This document shows, in pieces, positions 24,001 through 34,999 of a stretch of 64,000 bases of DNA. The notes beneath the pieces were generated by a model. That model was not told where the DNA came from. It ran no database searches and saw nothing but the letters and a program-made list of their open reading frames with translations. Location: NCBI GenBank assembly GCA_028554755.1, contig JAPTOF010000016.1:6485001-6549000 (forward strand), read 5' to 3'. How positions within the stretch are numbered: position 1 is the first letter of the stretch; each line of letters begins with the position of its first letter. The translations under genes and the position numbers were made by a program. The DNA comes from Cordia subcordata. Taxonomy: Eukaryota; Streptophyta; Magnoliopsida; Boraginales; Cordiaceae.

Positions 24001-24930
24001 GTACATCCTACTCCTGAAAATATCATTTTTTTAATCTCATACACCTTTGTCAGTCTACAGATCATCCAAAGGGCTCTACTTGACAAGACCAGCTTCTTAC
24101 TATGATGTTTTCAACAAAGCAAACATCCACTGTTATTCAACTTCTTATATCACAGCCTTCAAAAAGCTTTACTTTTTCTCCTACTTGGGTAAATTAGCTA
24201 GCTATATTTTTGTTCAATAAGCATCTGTTAATGCTTATTTTATGAATTGAAATTCACATCAAAATCATAAAAGAACTTGTCATATACTGCATGGAAAATA
24301 TACAAATCTAAGAAAATTATAAGCCATGATCGAGAGAACTCAGTAAATCAAATCAGCAGGTAAGATTTGATTCCACTATAAAGTTATAAATCAGAACTTA
24401 GGAGGGTTGACATGTTTGTATAGAAAATAAAAAGCCTGAGAAGATTGTACTTGGTGGTTCTTAAATTAGTTTTTTTAAAAAATAAAAAGAAAAACTCATC
24501 ATAAACTTGCATAAATTAAGTAGAAAGTATGTGTACTTTGGTAGCTGAAATAATATATTTTAATTCTCAGCAACCCTTTTATTGGACGCTGCATTTATAT
24601 ATATCAGAAAATTGTATATAACAAGACTAGCAAGGAGCAAGAATATATATACATATAATATGCAAATATATATGTGTGTGTATACTGTTTTTAGGTGATG
24701 ATATATAATCTGTTATATATGGTGAAAATCAATGAATAAATTGGTTACCTGGTACTTGAGAACTCATAGAGCTTGCCTTTAGGAGAGAAAATGATGAGTG
24801 CAACTTCAGCATCGCAAAGAACCGAGAGCTCAAAGGCCTTCTTGAGCAGCCCACTTCTGCGTTTTGAGAAAGTCACTTGCCTGCTTGTTGCATTCTCTAT
24901 CCTCTTCATCTGTGTTTTTCCTCTCACCAT
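15033..24930 (-). CDS. AGL14/AGL19-like: MIKC MADS-box factor, SOC1/AGL14/AGL19 clade, seven exons
   Basis: Minus-strand exons are 24930-24749, 17076-16992, 16850-16789, 16659-16560, 16412-16371, 15998-15957 and 15137-15033, coding for 205 aa. The 62-100-42-42 exon lengths are the classic MIKC pattern. The MADS DNA-binding domain (residues 1-60, [20 protein letters not shown] onward) is followed by I and K regions ([18 protein letters not shown], the leucine-rich Q/E coiled coil). It ends in the SOC1 motif [11 protein letters not shown] (195-205), complete at the C-terminus. These factors bind CArG boxes as dimers; the clade promotes flowering (SOC1, AGL19) or acts in root and floral meristems (AGL14). 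An upstream in-frame ATG at 24951 would add seven residues, but MVRGK is the family start. The '[11 protein letters not shown]' K-box end and the gene neighbourhood favour AGL14/AGL19 over SOC1 proper. Confidence 0.93.
15236..15457. mobile_element. Degenerate MITE in MADS intron 6
   Basis: The interior matches the 16100-16327 element (TTACGTTAAATTTACAATAA, ACTATTTGATTTG, AAAACTCT blocks) and the right end AAACAAGCCC survives. The left terminus is replaced by a T run, so no target duplication is visible. Confidence 0.6.
16100..16327. mobile_element. MITE (GGGCCTGTTTG family) in MADS intron 5
   Basis: The element is 228 bp, with ends GGGCCTGTTTGAATTG and CAATCTAAACAGGCCC as inverted repeats. 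It is flanked by TAA on both sides (16097-16099, 16328-16330). The interior has the family blocks CCTGAAAAAGTTACATTAAA, TATTTGATTTGGCTTCC and CAAAAGCTGTTAAAA. It is non-coding, and the 3-bp TAA duplication points to PIF/Harbinger mobilisation. Confidence 0.85.
18687..18738. repeat. 26-bp tandem duplication in MADS intron 1
   Basis: The unit TTTTCAAATCTCTTAAATCC plus ACTATA is repeated directly next to itself. Confidence 0.75.
18870..20139 (+). pseudogene. Ty1/copia RT-RNase H fragment, antisense in MADS intron 1
   Basis: Broken plus-strand frames give copia reverse transcriptase ([15 protein letters not shown], then in another frame [19 protein letters not shown]). An RT-to-RNase H linker follows ([30 protein letters not shown]), then RNase H ([15 protein letters not shown]). 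The piece between YTRSAYD and MLIATKS lacks about 20 residues, so the catalytic YVDD block is deleted. Gag, protease, integrase and the 5' LTR are missing. Several frameshifts and stops make it inactive. It lies opposite in strand to the host MADS gene. Confidence 0.85.
20140..20422 (+). repeat. 3' LTR of the truncated copia fragment
   Basis: The LTR begins TGTTA and ends TAACA, perfect 5-bp inverted termini. It directly follows a polypurine-like tract (GCCAAGGTGGAAATT, from about 20124). It lies just downstream of the RNase H remnant, as expected for a 3' LTR, and is 283 bp long. No matching 5' LTR is in the window. Confidence 0.7.
20423..24748 (-). other. Remainder of MADS intron 1
   Basis: No conserved exon or complete element is recognised in this 4.3-kb part, apart from short tandem duplications (21981-22074; GGATCTTCTAAGA twice near 22420-22455). 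First introns of SOC1-clade genes often carry regulatory sequence. Whether any survives here cannot be told by eye. Confidence 0.4.
21981..22074. repeat. 47-bp tandem duplication in MADS intron 1
   Basis: CCATTTACAGAATAGATTTA and the following bases to TTAGTTATGTA are repeated directly with about five substitutions (copies 21981-22027 and 22028-22074). Confidence 0.75.
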
Positions 24931-25949
24931 TTTCAATATATGATTCCCCAATTGAGATCAGATTGATTATATTCTGGAGAAGCCAAAAATGGAAATTGTC
25001 TTAAGTGATTAATTGAACCGAAAAGGGCAACAAACCAACTAAACAAGGAAAATTTTAGTAACCCATGAGTAGTTTCCATAAATAGTAAAGATCTAGAAAG
25101 GGCAAGGAAAAAGATTGACCAAGAAGGAAAAAAAAAAAGAAATAAACAGAAGAAAAAACCTTTTTCTGGGTGTTTTTCAGATCTGTAAGATGAGAAGGGT
25201 GATGAGCAAAAGAGGAAAGAAAAATCTTGGTAGGTGAGATAAAAAAGAGAGTATACAGAAACCCTAAAAGGATTATGCTATCTTCACATAGTGGAAATTT
25301 TGGTAAGAAGAATGGTCTTCTATTTTTTTTCTTTTTTCTTTTTGGGGCAAAGTCTTTTGTGCTTTTCCTTTTATTAAACAGAGGATATTATAATGAATGA
25401 TTTTGGGAAGACTATTTTGAAGACTAAACCTCATCTCTTTTCTTCTTTTGGTAAAATCACTAGAAGCGCTAAAATAGACACCCCAAAAAAGAAATTGGGT
25501 GGAATCATACAGGAACCGACAAGTGGAAACAATGAGGTTCACTAATATTTTATTCAACCAAAACAAAGATGCCTTTGGGGACCATTTAAAGAGTTCACAC
25601 ACAGGCATCAATAAACTTTCTTGACATTCCAAGTTCAAATTTTGACAAAGACTAGAATATAAAAATGTGAAAATTTATTCTCCCAATCCCCAAAAAAAAA
25701 AATAATGAAAGTTTTATTTAACTAGAGGTATAAGAGGACGTGTTATACATCTAAAATTTGCTAATTGGTGATTAAGTTTTACTGATTGATTCTGTCAATT
25801 AAATTTTCCTTGTCACCAAAAAAAAAATCTTAAACTTTGTTTGATTATTATGCCTCCTCATTATTGATTGTTAAGTCAATAAATTGTTTTCAATTACAAT
25901 GAATGATGCTATCAAATTTATCTATACAATGTCTCTATTTCATCACTAA
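24931..25949 (-). promoter_or_regulatory. MADS gene 5' leader and promoter region
   Basis: A TTCTCCAG acceptor-like site about 45 bases upstream of the start codon (near 24974 on the minus strand) suggests a 5' UTR intron. Purine/pyrimidine-rich stretches occur around 25100-25250. A one-mismatch CArG-like box (CCAAAAAAGA) lies near 25485-25494. Transcription start and function are not determinable from sequence alone. Confidence 0.35.
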
Positions 25950-26679
25950 GGGCCTGTTTGGCAAATTTAGCTGTTAGAGTGGCTGATAGCTGTTTAAGTA
26001 ACTGATAGCTATTGTATTTTAGCTGTTAACGGATAGCTGTTTAACTAGATGATTAAACAAAATGTGTTCGATAAAATTAGCTGATGAATGTTAAATGACG
26101 TAAAAGAACATTGTTATCATGTTATTGTTATTATTGTTATTATAATAATTGTAATTACTATTACTATTATAGGAATAAGATAATATATTTCATAATTAGA
26201 TATTTATTTTCATAATTATATTTTAATATTAAAGTATAACGAAATTATTGATAAAATATTTATATCAATATTACAAGAATTCAGTTTAATAGATTCAAAA
26301 TTATTTTGTAAAAAAAAAGGTACAAATAAAACTCATGCTTTTAGTAATGTTGATTATTATATAGAAATTGAAATTTATTTTTATATTATTTCTTATTTAT
26401 TTTTGTGAAAGAAAAGATAAAAATATAGAGAGAGATTGGAGAAAGAATAAAAAATTAAAAACTGCAAAAAGGGTAGAATTGCCAAAAAATATATGAAAAG
26501 CTAAAGCTACCTGAAACGCTAAAATTTTTAGCTTTTGAGAAACGCTAGTTGAAACGCTAAAAACTACCTAAAAAGTTGCTTGAAACGCTAGTTTACCGAA
26601 CAATAATAATTTAGCAAAATAGTGTTTTGATCAGTCAAAACGCTAAACACTACTTGAAAAATTGTTGCCGAACACATAC
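25950..26679. mobile_element. Longer MITE relative, 730 bp, TAA duplication
   Basis: The ends are GGGCCTGTTTGGCAA and TTGCCGAACACATAC, imperfect inverted repeats, flanked by TAA (25947-25949 and 26680-26682). The interior repeats 'GCTGATAGCTGTTTAA' and 'GAAACGCTA' type words near left and right ends respectively. It has no coding capacity and shares termini with the 0.23-kb family. Confidence 0.7.
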
Positions 26680-26924
26680 TAAGTAGCTGTTTCTGCTTAG
26701 CTAATCTATAAATTTGTTATGTCATAAACAAAGTGTTTCCTAGATTCATGTCAGCTCCATTTTGTTCTGATGAATTTGTCAAGTCCTTAAAAATTTTAAA
26801 TGTCTATATTAAATTTCAAATGTATTAGTTTCCTATAGAAAATGGTACAGGAAATGTGTTTATTACATTAACAAAATGTTGCTAATTAAAATAATTTTTG
26901 GGAAAATGATGACAGCTTTTACTT

Positions 26925-27145
26925 GGAGCCTATTTGGATTGGTTTTTTTTAAATATTTTTTTTCTAAAAAAGTTATATCAATTTTGTAATAATTATTTGA
27001 TTTGGCTTAAAAAAAAAGTTGAAACTCTTAAAAAAGTTCAAATACATCTTTTTTTAGAAGCTAGAACTTTTAATTTCTAAAAAAAAATTATTTTTTAAAA
27101 ATTATTAAAAAAAATGCTTTTGAAAAAACCAATCCAAATGGGCTT
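26925..27145. mobile_element. MITE (GGGCCTGTTTGG family)
   Basis: Ends GAGCCTATTTGGATTGG and CCAATCCAAATGGGCT are inverted repeats. The interior carries the same GTAATAATTATTTGATTTGG and AAGTTCAAATAC blocks as the other copies. The exact target duplication is unclear because the outermost bases have diverged. Confidence 0.75.
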
Positions 27146-27249
27146 TTGGTCAGCCATTAATGAACTGAGAAATCTCCTTGGACAATTACATATACGAACA
27201 CTACATATGTACCTAATGCAGCCAATTAGTCGTATTTTTTAAGACATAT

Positions 27250-27483
27250 GGGTCTGTTTGTATTGTTTTTTTTTTTTTTATAAAATAACACTTTTCGTTT
27301 TGAAAAAATCATATCATTTTTACAATAACTATTTATTATATTTCAAGAAAAATTGAAACTTTGAAAAAAAAAACTCAATTCTTTTTTTTTAAGAAATAAA
27401 AAATTTTAACTTACTAAAAAAGTACTTTTAAAAAAAAAATTAAAAGCAAACAGTGTTTGAAAAACGCTGGAGCAAACGAGCCC
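27250..27483. mobile_element. MITE (GGGCCTGTTTGG family), TAT duplication
   Basis: The element is 234 bp, from GGGTCTGTTTGTATTG to CAAACGAGCCC, flanked by TAT at 27247-27249 and 27484-27486. The interior is family-typical but A/T-expanded. Confidence 0.8.
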
Positions 27484-28199
27484 TATATGAGCTTATAATA
27501 AGTTAGTTAACATTCAGCCTAAGCTCGTGCAGATTAATTATAAGCATCCATAGAAGAGAAAAAAGAATTTTAATAACACCAAAAAAGAGTGTTTTTAAGT
27601 AACTTTTAGTGTTTTGATTAGATCAAAATATTATTTCTCAACATTATTGTTGTTAAGTAAAATAGTGTCTCCACTAACCTTTTATATAATTTTTAGTATT
27701 TCAACCATCTCAAACACTAAAAAAATTTTAGGGCCTGCTCAGAGTAACTAGTTGTCATTTCTCTTTAGCAATTCCACTATTTCTCTATTTTTTTTTAAAA
27801 TCCTATTATCTTTTTAATTTGTCTCTATATTTTTACCTTTTCTTTCACGATTATAAATAAAAAAAATAATACAATAATGAACTTCAATTCACATCAAAAT
27901 ATATTAAAAAAATTTATTAGCCCAATTTATTATAATTTTATTTTAGTATATTACAGGTAAAAGATCTAAAATAATGTATTACTTTCTTTTTTTTATTTTA
28001 AATGTATAATCTGATCTTTCTTTATTTTAGTATAGATATTTTAGTTAGACTCGTCACGATACGTTAGGTCAAATATATATATATATATATATATTTTGAA
28101 GAAAATAAGGTTGAAGGTTTGTGCCCATTAACTTTTGAAGATAAAATTGATGTGCAATGCGTGTCAGTGGGCAAACCCAGTTTTTTCTTTTTTAGTAGT

Positions 28200-28365
28200 T
28201 GGCAGTTGCGGAAAAGTTGACGCACTCACCGGTCACAACAGAGTTTAAAATAGCTTGTCCGTACAACGATAATACACGTCAACATCGGGTCCGTACGATC
28301 GCATCGTCCTTGCAGCCAATATGATACCGCCACGTCATCACTTATCAGACAACGTCACGTGGCTC
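28200..28365. promoter_or_regulatory. CpG-rich patch with ACGT-core motifs
   Basis: In an otherwise AT-rich spacer this patch is dense in CG dinucleotides. It contains CCACGTCATC (28330-28339) and ACGTCACGTGGC (28352-28363, including the G-box CACGTGGC), typical bZIP/bHLH core sites. No gene directly downstream is recognised; the open frame at 28370-28633 matches nothing I know. It could be a decayed promoter of a lost gene. Confidence 0.3.
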
Positions 28366-28681
28366 TTCCTTGTGGAGCGGGATATCGGGCCATGCTCCTT
28401 TTCTTCGATTTTTTGCAATTTATTTTTTTCTTTTCTCTCAAAACTTTTTGTTGCAAATTTGTGTGGGTTCAATTGAAAAGCTCAAGTTGGTGACCAGTGG
28501 CGACAGCCAGGGGCACAGGTACACGAAGATTTTGACACCCTCTTGGGTCAGGCTAGCACCGAGCGGAGAAATGGGGACTCCATTATTTGATGCCCGCGTG
28601 CAGCTCGTGAAACTTATTCTACCAACTATTTAAAGTTTTAAGAGACTATAATTTCAAAGTGGGTGCCCAAAAAAAAGTTCT

Positions 28682-29088
28682 TGTTGTGAAAAGAAGTAAA
28701 TGGCAAAATGGACATTCACATCACAAAGTCAAAAATTGTGGCTTTGGCAATAAAGTTTGAAGCAAGAACAAGAAATCGGTGCATGGGGAAAGATAGCTAA
28801 TTGCAAGCTATGGAAAAAATTTGAGCAATATTGTGCATATGCAATCACCCAATATTAAATGAAGTAGATCCTTTGTCTCCCATTTTACTTATAAATAGCC
28901 GAGATTGAGAGAAGCCAAATGATCAGAAGAAGAAGAAGTAGAAAAAGATTTCAAAAGAGAAAGGTTTAGGTTGAGTAGTAAAATTCTCTGATAGAAGTAG
29001 GAAGTATATTTGAGAGATTGAAATAAAGTTTGGTTCTCTTTATACTTTCTCCCTATATATTTCTCTCTTTCATAATTACTTTATAACA
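28682..29088 (+). repeat. 5' LTR of the 6.3-kb copia element
   Basis: It starts TGTTGTGAAAAG and ends TTTATAACA. A TATA-like ACTTATAAATAGCC near 28890 is the probable start of R-region transcription. It pairs with 34583-34989. Confidence 0.95.
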
Positions 29089-29679
29089 CGTTATCAGCAC
29101 GAGTCTTTGCCGACGAGGAGTTCTGCAAATTATTAAAAGGAGCACAATCCTACAACAGTTTTGGTAACGATTCATATTTTATTTTTGGCATTACATCATA
29201 TCTATCGCATAAATTTTTACTATCTTATTTATTTTACATTACATTTATTCTAGAAATAGAATTCTGTTATATTATTTCTTCTAGAATAAATTATTGCAAT
29301 ACTTCATCTTTAATAAAATAATAATGATAAAATAAAATAATAACAAATACCGTAATTTTTCGGAAGACCTAATTACCGTGACTTTAAGGACGTGATCACC
29401 TTAACTTTTGGATATGTGATTATGATGACTTAATTAAAAATAATGATGACTTCTAAGGACATAAACCTAATATAGTTCTATAACGATTAACTATAATAAT
29501 TATACAACATGTTATTTAAAACTGACATCTTATATTATATTATGTCATGCTTATAAGTTTTATATGTCATATTTGTAATTTATTCCTACATACTTATATT
29601 TATTGATTTACAAGTTACGTCAGTTAAATATAGTATTATTTCACTTACTAATTTATTTTTGAAATATGCTAGATTTATA

Positions 29680-32600
29680 ATGTCAAATCTCACGAAGCTT
29701 GAATTTGTGGCCTTGATATTTCTGGAAACAATTATTTATTATGGATCCTAGATGCAGAAATACATTTCAATGCCAAGGACCTTAGAGAAACAATTAAAGA
29801 AGGAAATAGCGCATCTTTACAAGATCGCACTAAAGCATTAATATTCCTTTGTCATCATCTCCATAAAGGGCTTAAAGCTGAATATCTTACAGTAAAGGAT
29901 CCACAAATCCTTTGGCAAAATTTGAAGGAAAGATTTGATCATCATAAAACAGTGATCCTTCCTAAAGCTCGCTACGAGTAGATTCACCTACGATTGCAGA
30001 ATTTTAAAATTGTAAGCGAATATAACTCCGCTGTATTTAGAATTACGTCACAATTGAAATTATGCGGAGAAAAGATCACTAATGAAGACATGTTAGAGAA
30101 AACATTATCTACTTTCCATGCATCTAATATGCTCTTATAACAACAATATACAGAGTGTGGTTTCAAAAAATATTCTGAGCTAATCTCATGTCTTCTTGTT
30201 GCTGAGCAAAATAATGAGCTCTTCATGAAAAACCATCAAACACGACCAACTGGCTCAGAACCATTTCCTAAAATGAGTGAAATTGCATCTCCTGAGGTGA
30301 ATGCTACATCATCAAATAATTATGGTCATGGATATGGTCATGGTTATAGACATGGTAATGATTATAATTTTCACAAGTCAAATAGACCAAATTTCAAAAG
30401 ACAAGAAAATCACGACAAAGGAAATTATCCACGAAATAAATCTTTCCAACGTACTGAAAGTACTTGTTATAGATATGGCATGAAAGGGCATTGGCATCAA
30501 ACATGTCGTACTGCTAAACATCTCGTAGATCTTTATCAGGCTTCATTGAAAGAAAAAGGAAAAGGTGTAGAGACAAATCTTGTTGAATAGAATACTCAAA
30601 TGAACTACACACACCTTGACTGCTCTGACTTCTTTGAAGATGCCACTGAAAATATTGAGCAATTGATTGGTGATGGAAATATTCATCTAAATTAATCTTT
30701 ATGTAGAATGTTTCTATTATGTCGGATTGTCTATCATTTCAATGCTTAATTTTAGCTTAAATGTAATATCTATCTTTTATAAAATGAATGTCATATTTTT
30801 GCTAATATTTTTCTATTTCCTTTATTATTATTGTGAAGAAATATGGATTTCCATCATATCAATGATGGAGAAATATGTTTGGCTGATAGTGCTACAACAC
30901 ATACTATTCTCAAGAATAAGAAGTATTTCTCCCTGCTGAAATTAGCTCATGCAAATGTCAATACAATAGCTGGTTTTGCAAAATTAATTGAAGGCTCTGG
31001 TAGAGCTTGTGTTTTGTTTCCTAAAGGGACAAAGATGATAATAAGCGATGCTTTATACTCAAGTAGATCACAAAGGAAACTATTCAGTTTTAAAGATATA
31101 AGAGAAAATGATTATCATATTGAAACCATGAAAGAAGACAATAAAGAATATCTCTATATCACATCGCTTATATCTAGCAAAAAACATATATTAGAAAAAT
31201 TGCCAGCATTATCTTCTGGACTATATTGTACTTATATAAATCCTGTGGAATCACATGCTGTGATAAACCAGAAGATAATTAATCCAAAGAGTTTTACTCT
31301 TTGGCATGATCGCCTTGGACATCTAGGCGCAATAATGATGAGACGAATTATTGAAAATTCACAAGGGCACTCATTAAATAGTCAAAAAGTACTCTCATCA
31401 AATGAATTTTCATGTGTTGCTTATGCCCAAGGGAAATTGATTATAAGGCCATCCCCAACTAAAATTGATGCTGAAAATCCTGCATTTTTATAACGAATTC
31501 AAGGGGACATATGTGAGCCTATTTTTCCAACATGTGGACCATTTCGATATTTTATGGTATTAATAGATGCCTCCACACGTTGGTCACATGTCTCCTTATT
31601 ATCCACTCGAAATGTGGCATTCGCAAGACTCCTTGCACAAATAATCCGTCTACGTGCACAATTTTTGGATTATACAATTAAGAAAATTCATCTTGATAAT
31701 GCAGGAGAATTTGCATTCCAATCTTTTGATGATTATTGTACATCAATTGGGGTTATAGTTGAGCATCCTGTAGCTCATACACATACTCAAAATGGTTTAG
31801 TAGAATCTTTTATTAAACGTCTATAGCTAATCGCTAGACCATTACTCATGAGAACTAAGTTGCCTAGTTCTGCTTAGGGACATGCCATATTGCATGCTGC
31901 AGCATTGGTTCGGATAAGACCAACTGCTTATCATAAATATTCCCCTTTACAATTGGTTTCTGGTCAAGAACCAAATATATTCCATTTAAAAATATTTGAT
32001 TGTGCAGTATATGTTCCAATTGCTCTACCACAGCGCACAAAAATGGGACCACAAAGAAGACTGAGAATATACGTTGGTTTTGAATCTCCATCAATCATTA
32101 AATATCTTGAACCTTTAACTGGAGATCTTTTCACAGCACGTTTTGCTAATTGCTAGTTTGACGAAACAGTATTCCCAGCATTAGGGGGAGAAAAACAAAA
32201 GCTGGAAAAGCAAAAAATTACATGGAATGCATTATCTATGGCTTATTTTGATCATCGCACAAATCTATCTGAACAAGAAGTTCAGAAAATTATTTATTTA
32301 CAAAGGATTGCTCATCAATTGCCAGATGCATTCATTGATACAAAGAGAGTGACTAAGTCACACATTCCAACTCGAAATGCTCCCGCTAGAATTAATATTT
32401 CAGAAGAGCAATCTAATACTCTAGCAAATGAGTTTACGCACGTCAAAAACGTGGTAGATCAATTGGTTCCAAAGATAAAAATCCTCGAAAAAGGAGGGAG
32501 CCGAATAAGCAAGTTGGCATTTTCGAGGTTCTTAATGATCCTGTAGATGTCGCAAAAATTGCTGGAAAGGCAACACCAATAGAGAATCAGGTACCTGAGT

Positions 32601-34364
32601 GTGAGAAAAATAGCGACAATATTGAAAATGAAAAGATCTCAATTAATTATATCTCTACAGGAAAAAAGATGGAACCGAAATGAAATTGTTATTGATTAAA
32701 AATTTTCATATGCAGTAGCTGCTGAATTGATGATAGAAAGCGAGGATTATGAACCAAAGTCCGTTCAAGAATGTCGACATAGAAATGATTGGCCTAAATA
32801 GAAAGATGCAATGGTGGTCGAATTAAATTCTCTTGCAAAGCGTAAAGTTTTTGGACCTATCGTCCAAACGCCTCAAAATGTAGGGCCTGTAGGTTACAAG
32901 TGGGTATTCGTGCGAAAATTAAATGAAAACAATGAAATTGTAAGATATAAAGCACGACTTGTAGCATAAGGTTTTTCACAAAGGCCTGGAATTGATTGTG
33001 AGGAGACATACTCTCCTGTGGTGGACGTAATTACATTGAGATATTTAATCAGCTTAGCAATTTCTGAAGGACTTCATATGCATCTTATGGATGTAGTGAC
33101 AACATATTTATATGGGTCACTTGATAGTGACATTTATATGAAAGTCCCTGAAGGATTGAATATACCTGAAGCATATAAGTCAAATTCTCGGGAAATGTAT
33201 TCCATTAAATTGCAAAGATCCTTGTATGGATTAAAACAATCTGGATGAATGTGGTACAATCATCTGAGTACATACCTTCTAAAGGAAGGATATGTTAATA
33301 GTCCCATAAGCCCATGTGTTTTTATCAAGAAATCAAAAGATGGGTTTGTTATTATTGCTGTATATGTTGATGATTTAAACATCATAGGGACTACTAAAGA
33401 ACTTAAAGCCGCAGTTGCATATTTGTGTAAAGAATTTGAGATGAAAGATCCGGGCAAAACTAAATTTTGTCTCGGGCTGCAAATTGAGTATTTGCCAAGT
33501 GGAATTTTAGTCCACCAAAAGACTTATACTGAAAAAGTGTTGAAGAGATTTAATATGGACAAATCTCATCCATTGAGTACCTCAATGATTGTTCGATCTC
33601 TTAATATAAAAAAGGACCCTTTTCATCCTCGAGAAGATAACGAAGAAGTAATTGGCCCTGAAGTGCCGTATCTTAGTGCAATTGGTGCAGTGATGTATCT
33701 TGCTAACAATACACGTCCAGATATTGCATTTTTTGTAAATTTATTAGCAAGATTTAGTGCTGCACCAACACGAAGACATTGGGCCGGTATTAAACATGTA
33801 TTTCGTTATTTTCGTGGAACAATTGATATGGGCTTTTTGTATTCAAAACATGCACATCCTGCATTAATAGGGTATGCAGATGTTGGATATTTATTTGACC
33901 CGCATAAAGGACGATCTCAAACTGGATATCTCTTAACATATGGTGATACAGCTATTTCCTGGCACTCAACAAAACAAACTATTGCTGTCACATCCTCAAA
34001 TTATGCTAAAATATTTGCATTACATAAGGCAAGCCAAGAATGTGTATGGTTGAGATCGTTAACTCAACATATTGAAAAAGAATGCAACATTTCAACTAGC
34101 AAAAGGGGACCAATCATAATGTATGAAAATAATACTGTTTATATTACTCAAGTTAAAGGAGGCTAAATCAAGAGTGACAGAACTAAGCATATTTCACCAA
34201 AGTTCTTCTTTACACATGAACTACAAAAGAAAGGAGAGATTGATGTTTGTCAAATTCGCTCAAATGAAAATTTAGCAGACTTGCTTACAAAGGCGTTACC
34301 TGCTACAACATTGGAGAAATTGGTACACAAGATCGGCATGCGACGATTCAGAGATTGCTCCTGA
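29680..34364 (+). pseudogene. Decayed copia gag-pol of the 6.3-kb element
   Basis: Gag begins at ATG 29680 (MSNLTKLEFVA) and is frameshifted within about 20 codons. The zinc knuckle near 30462 reads CYRYGMKGHWHQTC, so the second metal-binding Cys is Tyr. The protease motif (ADSATTHTIL) is near 30870. Integrase follows (pre-integrase LWHDRLGHLG near 31300; core Asp in VLIDAST and IHLDNAGEF). RT has the catalytic YVDD (about 33364), and RNase H extends to a stop at 34362-34364. In-frame stops, some apparently from Trp codons and some from Gln codons, recur through gag, integrase and RT, for example near 29979, 30138, 31491, 31875, 32799, 32968 and 33246. It is inactive. Confidence 0.9.
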
Positions 34365-34582
34365 TTGCCTTCATGATGGGGAGAATTATATGCACTGTAC
34401 TCTTTTTCCCTTAGCCTAAGTTTTGTCCCACTGGGTTTTCTTGGCAAAGTTTTTAATGAGGTAGCATGAAGCGTATGACGAGAATATTGTACTCTTTTCT
34501 TTTACTAAGTTTTTTTCCCATTGAGTTTTTCCTAGTAAGGTTTTAACAAGAAATATTCTTGTGATGAATGTCCAAGGAGGAG

Positions 34583-34989
34583 TGTTGTGAAAAGAAGTAA
34601 ATGCCTAAATGGACATTCACATCACAAAGTCAAAAATTGTGGCTTTGGCAATAAAGTTTGAAGCAAGAACAAGAAATCGGTGCATGGGGAAAAAATAGCT
34701 AATTGCAGGCTATGGAAGAAAATTGAGCAATATTGTGCAAATGCAATCACCCAACATTAAATGAAGTAGATCCTTTGTCTCCCATTTTACTTATAAATAG
34801 CCGAGATTGAGAGAAGCCAAATGATCAGAAGAAGAAGAAGTAGAAAAAGAAGAAGAAGAGAAAGGTTTAGGTTGAGTAGTAAAATTCTCTGAGAGAAGTA
34901 GAAAGTATATTTGGGAGATTCAAATAAAGTTTGGTTCTTTTTATATTTTCTCCCTATATATTTCTCTCTTTCATAATTATTTTGTAACA
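34583..34989 (+). repeat. 3' LTR of the 6.3-kb copia element
   Basis: It is 407 bp, starting TGTTGTGAAAAG and ending TTTGTAACA, about 95% identical to the 5' LTR by eye. It includes a purine-rich GAAGAAGAAG stretch that differs between copies. Confidence 0.95.
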
Positions 34990-34999
34990 GTTCTAATAA

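Larger units (their letters stand above)
28682..34989 (+). mobile_element. Complete-length Ty1/copia retrotransposon (6.3 kb), TSD GTTCT
   Basis: Two 407-bp LTRs (28682-29088 and 34583-34989) bound the element. The flanks are GTTCT at 28677-28681 and 34990-34994. The primer-binding region immediately after the 5' LTR reads CGTTATCAGCACGAG. The polypurine tract CCAAGGAGGAG ends next to the 3' LTR. Domain order gag-protease-integrase-RT-RNase H identifies Ty1/copia. About 20 differences between the LTRs were counted by eye (around 5%), so insertion is not very recent. Coding capacity is destroyed. Confidence 0.95.

Noticed and set aside
28370..28633. 87-residue open frame upstream of the copia element
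   Set aside because: No family motif or splice context is recognised. It is kept only as part of the CpG-rich patch observation.
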